Part shown: in pieces, positions 22,847 through 33,465 of the stretch | Numbering within the stretch: the first letter of the stretch is position 1 | Layout: the number at the start of each line of letters is the position of its first letter | DNA from: Odontocerum albicorne | Lineage: Eukaryota > Arthropoda > Insecta > Trichoptera > Odontoceridae | Reading direction: 5' to 3' | Length of the DNA: 64,000 bases | Assembly: GCA_949825065.1 (NCBI GenBank) | Contig: OX463847.1 | Location: 39,962,831-40,026,830 of the forward strand | Notes under the pieces: generated by a model | Databases searched by the model: none | The model's input: only the letters and a program-made list of their open reading frames with translations | What the model was told of the DNA's origin: nothing | Program-made: the position numbers and the translations under genes

Positions 22847-23500
22847 TTAACCTTTCCCTTCCTGTGCTGAAAAAATCCACCCGTTCCGGTGCTGTGTATC
22901 CAATACACATGTAAAAATGAGCGATTTAAAATCGGAAAAATAAGAATATTCATAGCCAACCGCTTAAATTAATTAAATTTGAAGTCAAAAGTGATAATAA
23001 TTGAAATTAAATTGCTGAAAACATGAAAAAAACATCGGCCGACGTTCACAAAACGGGCAAAGAGACCACCTCAAATGGATGCCCTAGAGCTACTGAGACC
23101 TGAGATGGACTAACACTGTGTATGTTATGCCTCGAAGGAAGAAATACAACAGCAAACTGAGATTCTATTTCTTGCGTTCCCATATACTGAAGTAGAGTGA
23201 GAGTGAGACGTGAATAGCGTTGCTTCCTTACCCATAGCGGTTTTTTCGAATGAATATACCTACATCACACTCTGTCACACGTTTGATTGTAATAGTGAAT
23301 TTATTCCCGATTTTCATATAATATCTCTGATGTGGCCGATAAGTGCTAATTATTATAAATATATTTTTTTTATTCAATGCGTAAATGTATTACGGAGGAA
23401 TACCTAAAATCTGTACCCAGTATTTATTATATTTATAGAGATATTTAAGTTTTTAGACGCAATGTGTACTTGTTACACATCACAGGGAAGGAAGGGTTAA
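22847..23500 (-). mobile_element. piggyBac-like MITE, TTAA family, copy 2
   Basis: A 654-bp element with TTAA at 22847-22850 and 23497-23500 and ends CCTTTCCCTTCCTGTG and CACAGGGAAGGAAGGG. It is collinear with copy 1 in inverse orientation, including ATCTCTGATGTGGCCGATAA and ATTACGGAGGAATACC. Confidence 0.88.
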
Positions 23501-24274
23501 CGATGCGAATAAGAGCGCTCTAGAGGAGAGTTTGGTCTCTAAATGGCGATATATAAAATATTATTTTATTATTGTCAAACGAAACTAAATAAAAAAAGTT
23601 GGATTAATTTTACATGGAGCAGTTCATTTATAGGCTTTTTTTAATTTTGTTAAATTTATTTACCTTTTTTATGAGTCGGGAAAAATGTTTGTTTATAAAC
23701 ATAGTAAATTATTTCATTGTAAGCATGGTAGAGTGAAATGTCTCTCTTAAATTCAATTCAAGTCACTTAAATGTAAAGTTAATATTCTCAACAAGTGTTC
23801 ATGGAACAAAAGACATAAATACTGGAACTTGGAGTCTGGAACTCAGGGTGTCTCTAACACATGGCAACCTTCTGGTGTCTAAGGAAAGAGCACGTCCACA
23901 GGACATAAACTTGAGCACAATGGTATAAGCAGACATGATCCTTGTGAATTCTGCAATAGAGCCTTTAACCTTTTTAATGCCAAAGACAGAAAATATAGAA
24001 ATTCTTTCAAATATGACGTGCCCAAAATATTGTGGTGTGTTTGCATTTAAACATCGTATTAGAAGTTGCTAAGCCAACGAACAAAATCCTAACACCGCCT
24101 CTTAAATCCCCTACCTCAAACTAAACCTGTTTTTTAAGACTATGGCAATAATAGCTCTCTTATAAAATCAGCATTCATATTAACTCATTGCTGAATATTT
24201 TGACCTATATAATTGTTTAATACGAGTATATCGCTTTGCGGAAGCTTTTTTGAATCAGAAATTACACTTTTAAA
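23501..24274. other. No firm feature; a possible decayed zinc-finger-like stretch
   Basis: The plus-strand frame near 23903-24010 reads GHKLEHNGISRHDPCEFCNR and AFNLFNAKDRKYRNS. The C-x2-C plus spacing resembles a C2H2 finger in which both histidines are lost. A stop lies just upstream. This may be coincidence; nothing else around it supports a gene. Confidence 0.3.
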
Positions 24275-24985
24275 AAATTGAATGCGTGCCGCGAATAAGG
24301 TAGTAACTAACATTTTTTTGTAAATTACGTTTTTCGAGAAATAACGTGCTTTGTAGTTACGTTCTTCGCCCCCTCTATAAAAATATCTTCTATCTCTTTC
24401 GTTTCTACTGATAAGCCAACATTGCCGTTGGATTTTTGCGTGCGCTCAGTGGAATAACGTTGTTTCAAGTATCAACATGTCTGTAGAGGTGCCCGTCGTT
24501 CACTAAAATAAGCTTAATTTAGGTAAAAAACGACAAGCAAGGGTTGTAGAATGGTCAGATGATAAACGGAAGAAACTGAGAAACAGCGGACAGTCATATG
24601 TAAACAGAAAAGGTAAAGAAGTAACGAGTAAAAGAAGATCAGAAGAGGTTATTAGAATAACATGGCAACTAACGTACATTATTGATTTTTCATATAAAAG
24701 TTGTAACAACACAACTTGTTTGTTTTATATAAAAGTTGTGGAATAACGTTGTAACTGCATTCGCGGACCACGTTATTCCAAATGTTCGTAGGGGTTTTCA
24801 TGTTTTTTTCGTTGTTTTGAATATAGCTTGGTTATTTTTAAATAAAGTGTGTGTATGAAAATATATCTTTTGATTTAAAAAAAAGTATTAAACTATCGAT
24901 ACTTAATAAAAAAAGTGTTTTTCTTGAATACTGTAAAATACAAGTTTTGTTAGTTACCACCTTATTCGCGGCACCTTTTCAATTC
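24275..24985 (+). mobile_element. DNA transposon with 27-bp inverted ends, family unknown
   Basis: Inverted repeats GTGCCGCGAATAAGGTAGTA plus CTAACA (24286-24312) and the matching inverse at 24948-24974 differ at one position in 27. A weaker match (AATTGAA) extends outward on both sides. Within the element, GGAATAACGTTGT occurs directly at about 24452 and 24739, and inverted near 24768. The central frame described separately is the only coding trace. I could not assign a superfamily or define the target duplication. Confidence 0.75.
24507..24746 (+). pseudogene. Lysine/arginine-rich ORF remnant inside the TIR element
   Basis: An 80-codon open stretch without an ATG. It begins after a TAA and reads LGKKRQARVVEWSDDKRKK, then LRNSGQSYVNRKGKEVTSKR, and later a Cys-containing SYKSCNNTTC segment. 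The basic, N-x-G-x-x-Y-x-x-x-x-G-K pattern resembles N-terminal segments I associate with uncharacterised transposon-borne proteins in arthropods, but that link is from memory and unverified. Base composition is more balanced than its surroundings, consistent with former coding. Confidence 0.5.
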
Positions 24986-26035
24986 TTGATACATCTCGTC
25001 ATATACAATCTTGCATTATTCATACTTTCACTGCAACACTTTTTTTTACGGGTCTCGAAACCGAATCCCACGATAAGAAGTTAAGCTTATTCCCAACTTG
25101 ACCACGGGGGTCGAAATTTTGCTGTGCTGATCGACCACTTCAAAGAACTCCGAAAAAATGGAAAAAAATAATTTATTTATGTTCTCCTTTTTATCGTTTT
25201 TTTAAATAACCGTAAATGAGATTTGTTTTGACTCGTGACAATTAGATCTTAATAATTGGAACATATTTGTAAATAATAAAAATCAGGCAGTTATTGGGTT
25301 TAACAATTATGCGAATTGCTAGAGCCAGGGAACATTGAATATTAAATAAATATAACTTTGTTTTCATTAACAAACGATTCAGAACATTATTTTGTAGAAA
25401 GCGTAACTTGGATATTTTTCGTGCAATAAAGTTTATAAATTTTATACAAAACTTAAATTTTTAAATTGCATATACAATTTGGTTTCAACATTGTAGTAAA
25501 TACAGTAGGATTTCACCGAGACGTTTGGGATTCGATTTCCTGCGGGTCTTATACTGATTTACTTTCATGACACTTGCCAAGTAACCACCTCAATTTAATT
25601 TTAGGAATGTTTTTGGAATGAAATATGTTGTTGCGAAACAGTTAGTTAAAGCATTTTTGTTTATTTTTATAACAATAAGTAACAAATGTATAAATAAAAT
25701 AAATCTAATAAAGAATTTAAGTACGTAGAAAGATCAGTCAGGTCCGTATTAATAGTCCGACTAAAATCTATGTAAATGTTCGTATATTAAAAATCTCTAA
25801 TCTCCGAAAGTTCTTCACCGATTGCTTTGAAATTTTGACAAAAGGTTGCATTTGAATACAAGCATGTTTAAATTTTTTATATAAAAAAGTATAAAAAACA
25901 GACGAAATAATGGGAGCGCCCCCTGCAGCAACACACACAAACTAAACATTTCTCATTGGGGGGGTTATGTCACATAGTATTTTCGACGTTTCGGATTCTT
26001 TCATTTAGTTTTTTAACTGTTTTTCTATTGTACAT
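24986..26035. other. No recognisable feature
   Basis: AT-rich sequence. A B-box-like GGGATTCGATTTCC near 25526 and a stretch around 25795-25960 could be repeat-derived, but I cannot assign them. Confidence 0.5.
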
Positions 26036-26545
26036 AACTTTACGCCGTATCCCTGCTGCAGTTGTCAGATAGGACAAAGCGCCAGACTTTCCTATCCTGA
26101 CACAGATATTTCGCCCTTTTCACATATATACGCCTTCTTATACAGCTCCTTCGATTTATTTTAGTTACAAAGTGTTATTCACTTGATCAAACTATATTTT
26201 CTTTGGTCTTCCTTTACCACGTCTTCCACTCACATTTGCATTCCATTTTTTCATTGTCAGTCTTTCTTCGCTCATTCAATCAACGTACACAAATCTCAGA
26301 GTTCTCTTCTTCATCTTTCTTCGTTCATTCAATCAACGTACACAAATCTCAGAGTTCTCTTCTTCATCTTTCTTCGTTCATTCAATCAACGTACACAAAT
26401 CCTAGAGTTCTCTTCTTTATCTTTCTTCGTTCATTGAATCAACGTACACAAATATCAGAGTTCTCTTCTTCATCTTTCTTCGTTCATTCAATCAACGTAC
26501 ACAAATCTCAGAGTTCTCTTCTTCATCTTACTCATCTCATTAGCC
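26036..26545 (-). pseudogene. LINE 3' end, YGSETW-type tail, copy d
   Basis: The minus strand ends with a variant of the family terminus (plus-strand image TACGCCGTATCCCTGCTGCA at about 26041). Above it lie an AGTCTGGCGCTTTG-like block and RGRGRPKK-coding sequence near 26205-26235 (plus-strand image CTTCCTTTACCACGTCTTCC). The upstream part is occupied by a 53-bp tandem repeat. Confidence 0.65.
26261..26528. repeat. 53-bp tandem repeat, 5 units, inside a LINE tail
   Basis: The unit TCTTTCTTCGTTCATTCAAT plus 33 bases (CAACGTACACAAATCTCAGA and on) repeats at exactly 53 bp (26281, 26334 and so on). Because 53 is not a multiple of three, overlapping frames of 84 and 139 codons across the array are artefacts. 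Confidence 0.93.
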
Positions 26546-26654
26546 TTAATTTTACATTAATCACTTTATTTAATATTTTATCATATGTACAATTATTGTT
26601 ACCCCGTGTGATTAATTTTTAAAGTGCACGCATTTCTGCAACATTCATTTGGCT

Positions 26655-27115
26655 TTGTAATTTATTTTTATCAAACACTGTTTATTCCACTTTTTTGTAA
26701 CGGTTTAACCCTACCGGTTTCAAGGCTTCACCTCATCTTCAGGGGAGCACAAACAAGACTAAATTCTGTTCGAATTGGTACCGATATACACGCTTCAATG
26801 GTTGTGGGCTGAGGGGTGAGGGAGGCATGGGACGATTTCGGCCAAGAGCGGAGAGATTTTTGTGATATATCTGTTCACCAGATGTTCGGATCGATGTACT
26901 GACTTAGACATTTCTAGGGTCTCTAATCTGTCCAATTTATTCCCGTTACTACTGATATGTAAGAATTTGGCATCATCGATAGAAAAAGTATGGTTTTCAC
27001 GGTGACAATGATTAGCCATTTCAGAATAAATTAGAGGATTTGTTAATGCGGATTTGTGTTCACGAAATCTCTTTTCATCGGCTCTTTTCTGTCATAGATC
27101 ATTATGAGCTTTCTT
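26655..27115 (-). pseudogene. Penelope-like element: GIY-YIG domain remnant and 3' end
   Basis: The minus strand reads KRFREHKSALTNPLIYSEMA, then NHCHRENHTFSIDDAKFLHI, then LVNRYITKISPLLAEIVPCL with a stop at 26795. It is nearly the same protein as at 9.7-9.9 kb but extends further and lacks the GVYK...FYIGKT part. Its 3' end holds TCTTCAGG, GGTAGGGTTAAACCGTTACA and AAAAAGTGGAATAAACAGTG, defining the element terminus at about 26655. Confidence 0.85.
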
Positions 27116-28795
27116 AGTAATGGAAGTTAGTTGTTTCGACCAAACTAATACTATTAACTTAACATTTTTGCTGCTATATATAATGTTTGTTAAAGCTTCT
27201 TATGTAAATAGTATTATATATTCTTACTGTACAAAACTTTTTCTTTCAAGCTTTGTATGTAATTGGATTCATATGTAAGCTTTACGAAAAAAAAAATAAC
27301 TCTCGTATTATTTTGTGTCGCTAACAGATTGATTTTAAACTTTTTTATTTTGTATTGAAGTCTTTTAATGAGATGTCTCCATTTTATCTTTTAGGTTTTT
27401 GTCTGAAAATATTGTTACGGAGAGAAATAGAACTTTTAAATCGATCTCAATTTCATCGTATAAATTCAGTATTCCGAATATATCTAAGGGTGAGGAATTA
27501 TGACTGGGTTTTTGCCATTGCTCGTGACATGGAATGGTCTTCTCTAAGTGTTAGGTTTTTGAGATCTTTTTAAAATGTATGATTACGTATACATACTTCA
27601 CACATATACTGCACTCCACTTAAATTCAAATGTGTTTTTATTACATATCAGAAGTTAAAAAAAGTGTCATTAATAGTTCGTCGTCCCTTTTTAAGTTTTC
27701 TGCGGTTTTCTTTCCCAAATATATTTTTCCAAACATATGTTAACACGGAAACTGTTATTTTAATATTTTAATTCTTATAGCACTCTTCTAAAATCGGATG
27801 TATCAATCATCTTAAATTTAATTACTTTATTTTTCTTGAGATTCTACTTAAGTAAATGATTCACCAATTATATTGAATTCAATGAAATGTTTACTCATAA
27901 AATTTTGATTATTTATCGAACGCTTCAGACATAGTAGTAAAAAAATACTTTTCAATTTCGGTTTACTTAGTTTTCAAATGAAAGAGAAAATCCAATAACT
28001 CCGATTGTTCAGAAAAGACAATCTCGCTTAAAACTGACCAATTTCCCCCAATGGCGCACCGAATTACATTTTCTCTGAATGAAATCTTGAGAATTTTCTC
28101 CGATTCAAGAAACGATCAATTTTCAATAAATTTTCAATGGTTGATGACATTATTTTAAAGAGAAAAGGAAAATGTAAAAGGAAACTACATTTTGAGATGT
28201 ATCATTCTTGATGCAGGGCTGTCAATCAGTTTTATTTAATTTAATAATATATCGAATTAAGAAACATGACAACCCGAGATCTGAGTCTAAAATTAAGAAT
28301 AACATGGTTCACTGCTACATCTTCTGGACTTTTGTATCGAAGCATGTTGATCAAACCAATAATCATTCACTCAGTTTTAAATCATTTGAGATAAGGATTT
28401 AAAAGTGAGTCCAAATAATTCCTTGGACGTATGGTTTTATAATTGTGAAAATACTTGCACGTGTAAGAATTATTTACATGAGAATTCAGGATGATTTTCG
28501 ACTTTGTGAAAACCAAAATTATAAAAGTCTTAATAATGTATTCTACAAAGGTTTTAACAATTGCCAAAACGTTTAAAATATGCTGAGAGCATTGTGGTTT
28601 GACATTTCGAAGTGTTTTATATTTTAAGGGTAGATAAAATTATTATTGTAAGTCTAAATGTGCATGGGTAGCGCCCGAGATAAAGATAAACGGAATACTC
28701 AATGCATAGTGTCTTTCAAATTTAGAGTTTTTTATTTAATTATATTTTTTTAAATTCTTGAATAAAACACACAATTTGTTTTGATTTCAAATTTT
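27116..28795. other. No recognisable feature
   Basis: About 1.7 kb of AT-rich sequence. A block near 27650-27735 (AAGTTTTCTGCGGTTTTCTT) recurs diverged near 29585-29665, so at least part is a dispersed repeat. No coding can be supported. Confidence 0.5.
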
Positions 28796-29145
28796 TTAAT
28801 TGGTCATTAAATTATAATGTATGGCATTTAAACACAAAAAAACAATATCCGCCAAATGTCCACCTCTTGCAGCTCCACAGATGTCCACTCTTTTGTCAAA
28901 ATTTTCAATTACATTTTGGCATAATTGCGGTTCTGACTCACCAATAATGCGAATAATTTCATGTTTCAGCTTAAGAATTGATTGGGGGTCATTCTTTTAG
29001 ACCTGGTTTTTCACGTTACCTCAGAGAAAATAGTCCAACGGTGTCAGATCAAACGATCTTGGTGGCTTATTAGCATCACCGTTTCGGAGATTATAATACA
29101 TGAAATAATTCTCAATTTGAACGTGTTGTTGTATTGTATACGATC
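28796..29145 (-). pseudogene. Tc1/mariner-like transposase C-terminus, decayed
   Basis: On the minus strand one frame reads LRNGDANKPPRSFDLTPLDY, FL then a stop (a Trp codon lost), GNVKNQV, a second stop, KNDPQSILKLKHEIIRIIGE, LCQNVIENFDKR and GAARGGHLADIVFLC, with the final TAA at 28796. The PPRS-x-DLTPLDYFLWG segment is the third catalytic Asp region of Tc1/mariner-superfamily enzymes, and NVIENF..R.....GGHL is their usual C-terminus. Only two stops in about 115 codons make this an easily read fossil. I found no terminal repeats around it. Confidence 0.82.
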
Positions 29146-29339
29146 CTATTTTTATAAATGTCTTACATTAATTACACTTCTCAATTGTCACAAGACCCAG
29201 GCAAGTTCACGACGCCATCTGTGTTTTATTCAAGAATTAATTTAAAAAAAAACGCTCAATTTGAAAGACCCTTTAATAAACAACAACAGCATTTTATCAA
29301 AGTAGCAAAAATGACAGTAAATACTAGTATGTTTGTACC

Positions 29340-29550
29340 TAACTTGACGCACTGAAGTGAAACTTGGATTTGGCAGAAAAGGGATAAAAGTAAGATGCTG
29401 TGGAGATACGTCTGCTTAAAAAACTGTGGATAAAATTTGAATAAGATAAAGTGAAAAGAGTGAATAATAGAGGATAGTGCATGACGAAATGTATGAACTT
29501 GGAGGAGACAAAATTGTGTGCTTGTTGTCACACTGTGCACAAAAATACTA
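29340..29550 (+). pseudogene. LINE tail remnant, highly decayed
   Basis: It shows loose similarity to the YGSETW-type tail family: GAAGTGAAACTTGGATTTGG, AGATGCTGTGGAGATACGTC, GCATGACGAAATG and GAACTTGGAGGAGACAAAATTGTGTG blocks in the expected order. No frame is intact and the terminal block is lost. Confidence 0.45.
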
Positions 29551-29869
29551 CAATATACTGAAAAGTGAATATTTTACTATCACATATCAGAAGATCTACA
29601 AATATTTCTTTTAAGTTCATCTTCCTTTGGTAAGTTTTCTGCCGATTTCTTTCTAAATATTATTTTCTAAATATATAGATACAGATGGCTGCAGCTACGG
29701 TCTTATTATTCTTATCTTGAGGAAAGTCAACCTTCTAAGATTATCATCAATATTGTCGAACCAGTGATAATTTATTACTGGACAGACTGATATTTATTAC
29801 TGCTGTTTAAACTCCATTCTGTCCAGCAAAAAAATTACTGCGCCGTCAGTAATTTTCTTTCTCCCGTGA
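29551..29869. other. No recognisable feature
   Basis: Spacer. Two near-duplicate segments with TTTATTACTGGACAGA and CCAGCAAAAAAATTACTG are too short to interpret. Confidence 0.5.
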
Positions 29870-30245
29870 TGTCGGACCTTAAGTCCATTGTCTTTACTAT
29901 TCTTTACACACTGAGGTGTGTCGCCATCGGATAAATAGTCACTTTGTCTCATAAAATCTAATAAAAAATCAAAAGAAGATTCCGATCTTCTAGTGTATAT
30001 CGCGGTGGATGAAAACTTATTTTGTCTTCCATAACAGCGTGAATGGTGATGGGATCGAACTGAACTGAACTGCAGGACTGAGTACTATCTAGTTGCATGC
30101 ATTTTTTCTTGATTGGTTGCAAGTTGTCTTCAGTCAGCATAGACAAAGTGGATAATTTTATCCCCCCATCTAGCTGGCTGTATTCCAGCATTTCTTCGGC
30201 CTGTTTAGGTTCTCCACTCCAACAAATTACGTCCTCATAATCCAT
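29870..30245 (-). pseudogene. Coding-like remnant of an unknown dispersed family, copy 2
   Basis: A 95-codon minus-strand frame (30245-29958) begins MDYEDVICWSGEPKQAEEML and contains LSTLSMLTEDNLQPIKKKCM, VQFDPITIHAVMEDKISF and HPPRYTLEDRNLL. Beyond its stop another minus-strand frame reads GDTPQCVKNSKDNGLKV. The second part and part of the first are shared with 8400-8640, where they carry stops. Composition is more coding-like than the surroundings. I do not recognise the family. A repeat-borne ORF is more likely than a host exon because there are two copies. Confidence 0.45.
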
Positions 30246-30954
30246 AGGCTAACTAACTATCGTAATCGATTATAATTGTCAGACATCGTGTGAATATAAA
30301 ACACCTGTTCGTGTATCTGGTTTATCGTGCATAAACTTTTGAACTTCAGCAAGTAGATTTTTTACCGATCAAGGAAATGAAACTTCCAGGATTGCTTCAG
30401 CCTTTCGATAGGCTGAGTTTTACATAGCGTTATTTTTATGTTTCTTAATAGCGCTAAAATAATTTATGATAAATAACATGTGTTGTTTATTTATTTTATT
30501 ATTATTTTAGTGAACACGGTTTAATGTGATGATACATCTGATGAGCTTATTGCCATGTAATGCCAAATAAACCTTAAAAATAGATGGTGCACATTTGATA
30601 AATCTTGGAAGCTCGTTCTACAATTTCACGGAGTGAACTTCAAATGAAAATGTTGTGTGATGTGTTGGTACGCAAAATAGTCTGTCATAGTCTGTTCGAA
30701 GGGAATGGCCATGTTATGAAAGCAACTGGAATTTTAGTGAAGATATGAAGGAAAATTAGGATTCATAAGCACGCAATATAAAGTCTATGGAATGTAAAGG
30801 TTTCTTCACGGCCTGAGCATTTATAGCATATGATAGACAAAAATTCACATTTAATATTTTAACTATTGTCTATGAATAAAACCAGTCGAATTCAATACAG
30901 CGTGAAATGCCTATTTGTTTAGCGTGAATGCTAAACTACATGTTGTTTATAGTT
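30246..30954. other. No recognisable feature
   Basis: AT-rich sequence. Part may be decayed LINE but no motif survives. Confidence 0.5.
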
Positions 30955-31110
30955 AAGGCATTAACGTTGTGGAGGTTTAAAGACATTGTAATTTATTTTT
31001 ATCAAACACTGTTTATTCCACTTTTTTTTTTTTTTTTTTTTTCAAAAAAGTGGAATAAACAGTGTTTGATAAAAATAAATTACAATGCTAAACTATAGTT
31101 TCTTTTAAAG
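30955..31110. mobile_element. Two Penelope-like 3' ends in inverted, tail-to-tail arrangement
   Basis: A perfect inverted repeat with 44-bp arms, 30984-31027 and 31044-31087, separated by 16 bases of mostly T. Each arm is the Penelope 3' terminus (CACTGTTTATTCCACTTTTT and its inverse AAAAAGTGGAATAAACAGTG), matching the ends at 26.66 and 14.87 kb. The left side continues outwards with AGACATT preceded by GTGGAGGTTTA, the block that also follows the end at 14.88 kb. The two termini are joined through a T/A homopolymer. Confidence 0.88.
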
Positions 31111-31572
31111 GTGCGCCCAATAATTCAGCCATCTTTGTCAATATTATAATCCTTACAGAATTGATGGCCCTAGCTTAAATCCTCCTTGAAATTGACCAAA
31201 ATGTCTGCAGCTCGTCAAATTCAGGATAGTAAAAATACCGTTGTTGGTTTTATATTTTTTGCTATCCCTTTGGGTGTCCTGAGCGTAATCCTTGAGTACG
31301 AAGGGAAAGGGATGCCCACTGAAATAACAGCCTTGAGGAAAGAGAGAATTCTGGTGTGAAAAAGATAATTTCATACTGAAACTGTTACAGTTTAATTTAA
31401 AAGTGATAAGATAGACGGTCAGTTAAAGTACTTTACATGGTTTTCCATTAAATTAGAGATTTTCAAAACATGAATATCTGATTTTTTTTAATAAACTTCC
31501 ATGTAGTATTATTCCTCAAGATGTCAAGATAGAGAGTGCAAGATAACAGGAAGAAGCATTGTCATAGAACTA
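31111..31572. other. No recognisable feature
   Basis: Sequence between Penelope ends and a MITE. The minus-strand frame at 31153-31374 shows no motif. Confidence 0.55.
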
Positions 31573-31812
31573 CAGTACCTGGCGGTAAATAAGACACATC
31601 GGGCTTAAGAAAGAGACTGTCGGCCAAAATCGGCTAACTTCGGCTTTGTAGAGCGTCGTCTCTGTCATTCATACACATGTTCCATCGCGATTTTCCAGTC
31701 GTTGTCAAGCGTTCTAAGGACAGAGACGACGCTCTACAAAGCCGAAGTTAGCCGAGTATGGCCGACAGTCTCTTTCTTAAGCCCGATGTGTATTACTTAC
31801 CACCGGATACTG
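31573..31812. mobile_element. Fold-back MITE with TA target site, copy 2
   Basis: A 240-bp element flanked by TA at 31571-31572 and 31813-31814. The ends are CAGTACCTGGCGGTAAATAA and its inverse partner CTTACCACCGGATACTG. The halves are inverted copies over roughly 100 bp (CGGGCTTAAGAAAGAGACTG; AGAGCGTCGTCTCTG), leaving a short loop. A transcript would fold into a long hairpin. Confidence 0.9.
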
Positions 31813-31814
31813 TA

Positions 31815-32130
31815 CTTCATAATTTCAGATTTAAATTTTTATAAAAATTCAAAACATTAATTGAAAAATTGAACGTAAATAGAAAGTGTGGTGATACTCA
31901 GGAACTGGTTAGCAATTTATTTTGACCCCCTCCGTTATTCCCATGTTTCAAAAAATTAAAAAAACAAGTAATAATATATATTTGTTCATTTTCAATTTTC
32001 GTTTCCTCTCCAATACCCTTTCTTTTCTTTTTTAATTGATGAATTGCTTTTTAATTTTTCTTATTTATATTGATTATGAATTTCGTAATAATTAATAATA
32101 ATCTGAATAATTTTGCGACCATCAAACTAC
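31815..32130. other. No recognisable feature
   Basis: AT-rich spacer. Confidence 0.6.
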
Positions 32131-32690
32131 TCTTTCTTTACTTAAGCCTGGAAGGTTGTAAAAGATTGCCAACTGGAAATTACCTAGTCAGATTATTATA
32201 CTGTGAGTAATTAATACATATATGGTATACCATCTCGCCGATTCCCTGCTGGAGTGTGCAAAGAGAACAGATCGCTAAACTTTTCTATCTCGACACATAT
32301 GTTTCGCTTATTTCACATCCATGCATTTTCAACAATTTCGACCATCTTACCCTTTCTTTACTTAAGCCTGGTAGGTTGTAAGAGATTGCCAACTGGAAAT
32401 TACCTAATCAGATTATTATACTGTGAGTAATTAATACATATATGGTATACCATCTCGCTGATTCCCTGCTGGAGTGTGCAAAGAGAACAGATCGCTAAAC
32501 TTTTCTATCTCGACACATATATTTCGCCTATTTCACATCCATGCATTTTCAACGATTTCTTTTAATTTTTATATTTTCCAATTTCCAAATATCATTCACT
32601 TTATCCAATCATACTTTTCTTGGTCTTCTACTACCACGTCTTTCTTTATTTATTTGTTCTACATTCACAAATCATCTCAGAGTTCTCGTC
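32131..32690 (-). pseudogene. LINE 3' end, copy e, with the terminus tandemly duplicated (220 bp)
   Basis: Two direct copies of about 220 bp start at 32131 and 32351 (TCTTTACTTAAGCCTGG...). Each contains a diverged family terminus (CATCTCGCCGATTCCCTGCT or CATCTCGCTGATTCCCTGCT), the AAGAGAACAGATCGCTAAAC block and TTTTCTATCTCGACACATAT. The match to other tails continues past the second copy to the RGRGRPRK-coding stretch (about 32615-32645). The duplication therefore includes the LINE end plus adjacent flank. Confidence 0.75.
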
Positions 32691-33214
32691 TTCATAAATA
32701 CGTGTATAAATGAAATTAAATAAAAATGGAAATGATTAAACCGAGGTATTATATTCTATAAAGTAGTTTATTATTACCGTTATATTTTTAGTATATTTCG
32801 AAACTGTTTTCATCCTTTGCCAATCTAACCGAGCGTTGATAGACAACAAGACCGATGATCGAACACAACACAAAACAATACGAAATCCCTCGGGACCCAC
32901 TGGCATCGGACCGCTCGAGGTCCAGAGGATGGGAACAAAGTGTTTTCATCTCATTTCATTTTAAGGATAACATTTTCAGAAGCACTCAATCGTTTAGGAA
33001 AAATTCAAAGTTTATTCGTAAACCGTTTTAATTAATATCAGATCTGATACTAGAAATATTGAAAAAGGTTTTTTTTTAAGAATTGAAATCAAAACAAATT
33101 GAAGAAAAACATTTAAAGTTGATTTTATTAGTAAAAGCTATCAGTTACGTAATAATAAAAAAAAAATGAGATGTCTGGCAGAAGTAAATATCATATTTTA
33201 ACATTCAAAGCCGT
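32691..33214. other. No recognisable feature
   Basis: AT-rich sequence with one GC-richer patch (32880-32930, CGGACCGCTCGAGGTCC) that I cannot assign. Confidence 0.5.
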
Positions 33215-33310
33215 GGTCTTTCGGTAGCCGTGATCTAATGGTTGCCATTTACGATAAGTAATCGAATACCCCAGGTTTGGTTCCTAATTAATTTACTTTC
33301 AGACCATTTT
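33215..33310 (+). repeat. Possible tRNA-derived SINE head
   Basis: GTAGCCGTGATCTAATGGTT resembles a pol III A box, and 34 bases further CAGGTTTGGTTCC resembles a B box. It is followed by TAATTAATTTACTTT, the same kind of AT continuation seen after the tRNA-like stretch at 60.23-60.31 kb. It is not a functional tRNA: the stems do not pair convincingly. Confidence 0.35.
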
Positions 33311-33465
33311 CAATCTGAATGAATGTTTTTCTGTAGCTTCTATGATGCTAACCATATTTTTAATAGTGTTATTTAATTAGTAACCCAAAAATAGCGTTCT
33401 CTAAAACTCTGCATAACGAAAGGCTTCAGTATATTAAACCTGCCAATCGTCTTGGAAGTTAATTT

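Noticed and set aside
26183..26622. Serine/phenylalanine-rich frames of 84 and 139 codons
   Set aside because: They cross a 53-bp tandem array and change frame from unit to unit.
29958..30245. A host-gene exon
   Set aside because: Related sequence at 8.4-8.6 kb shows that this is a dispersed family, so a repeat-borne ORF is more likely.
33215..33310. A functional tRNA gene
   Set aside because: Only A- and B-box-like motifs are present; acceptor and anticodon stems do not pair.
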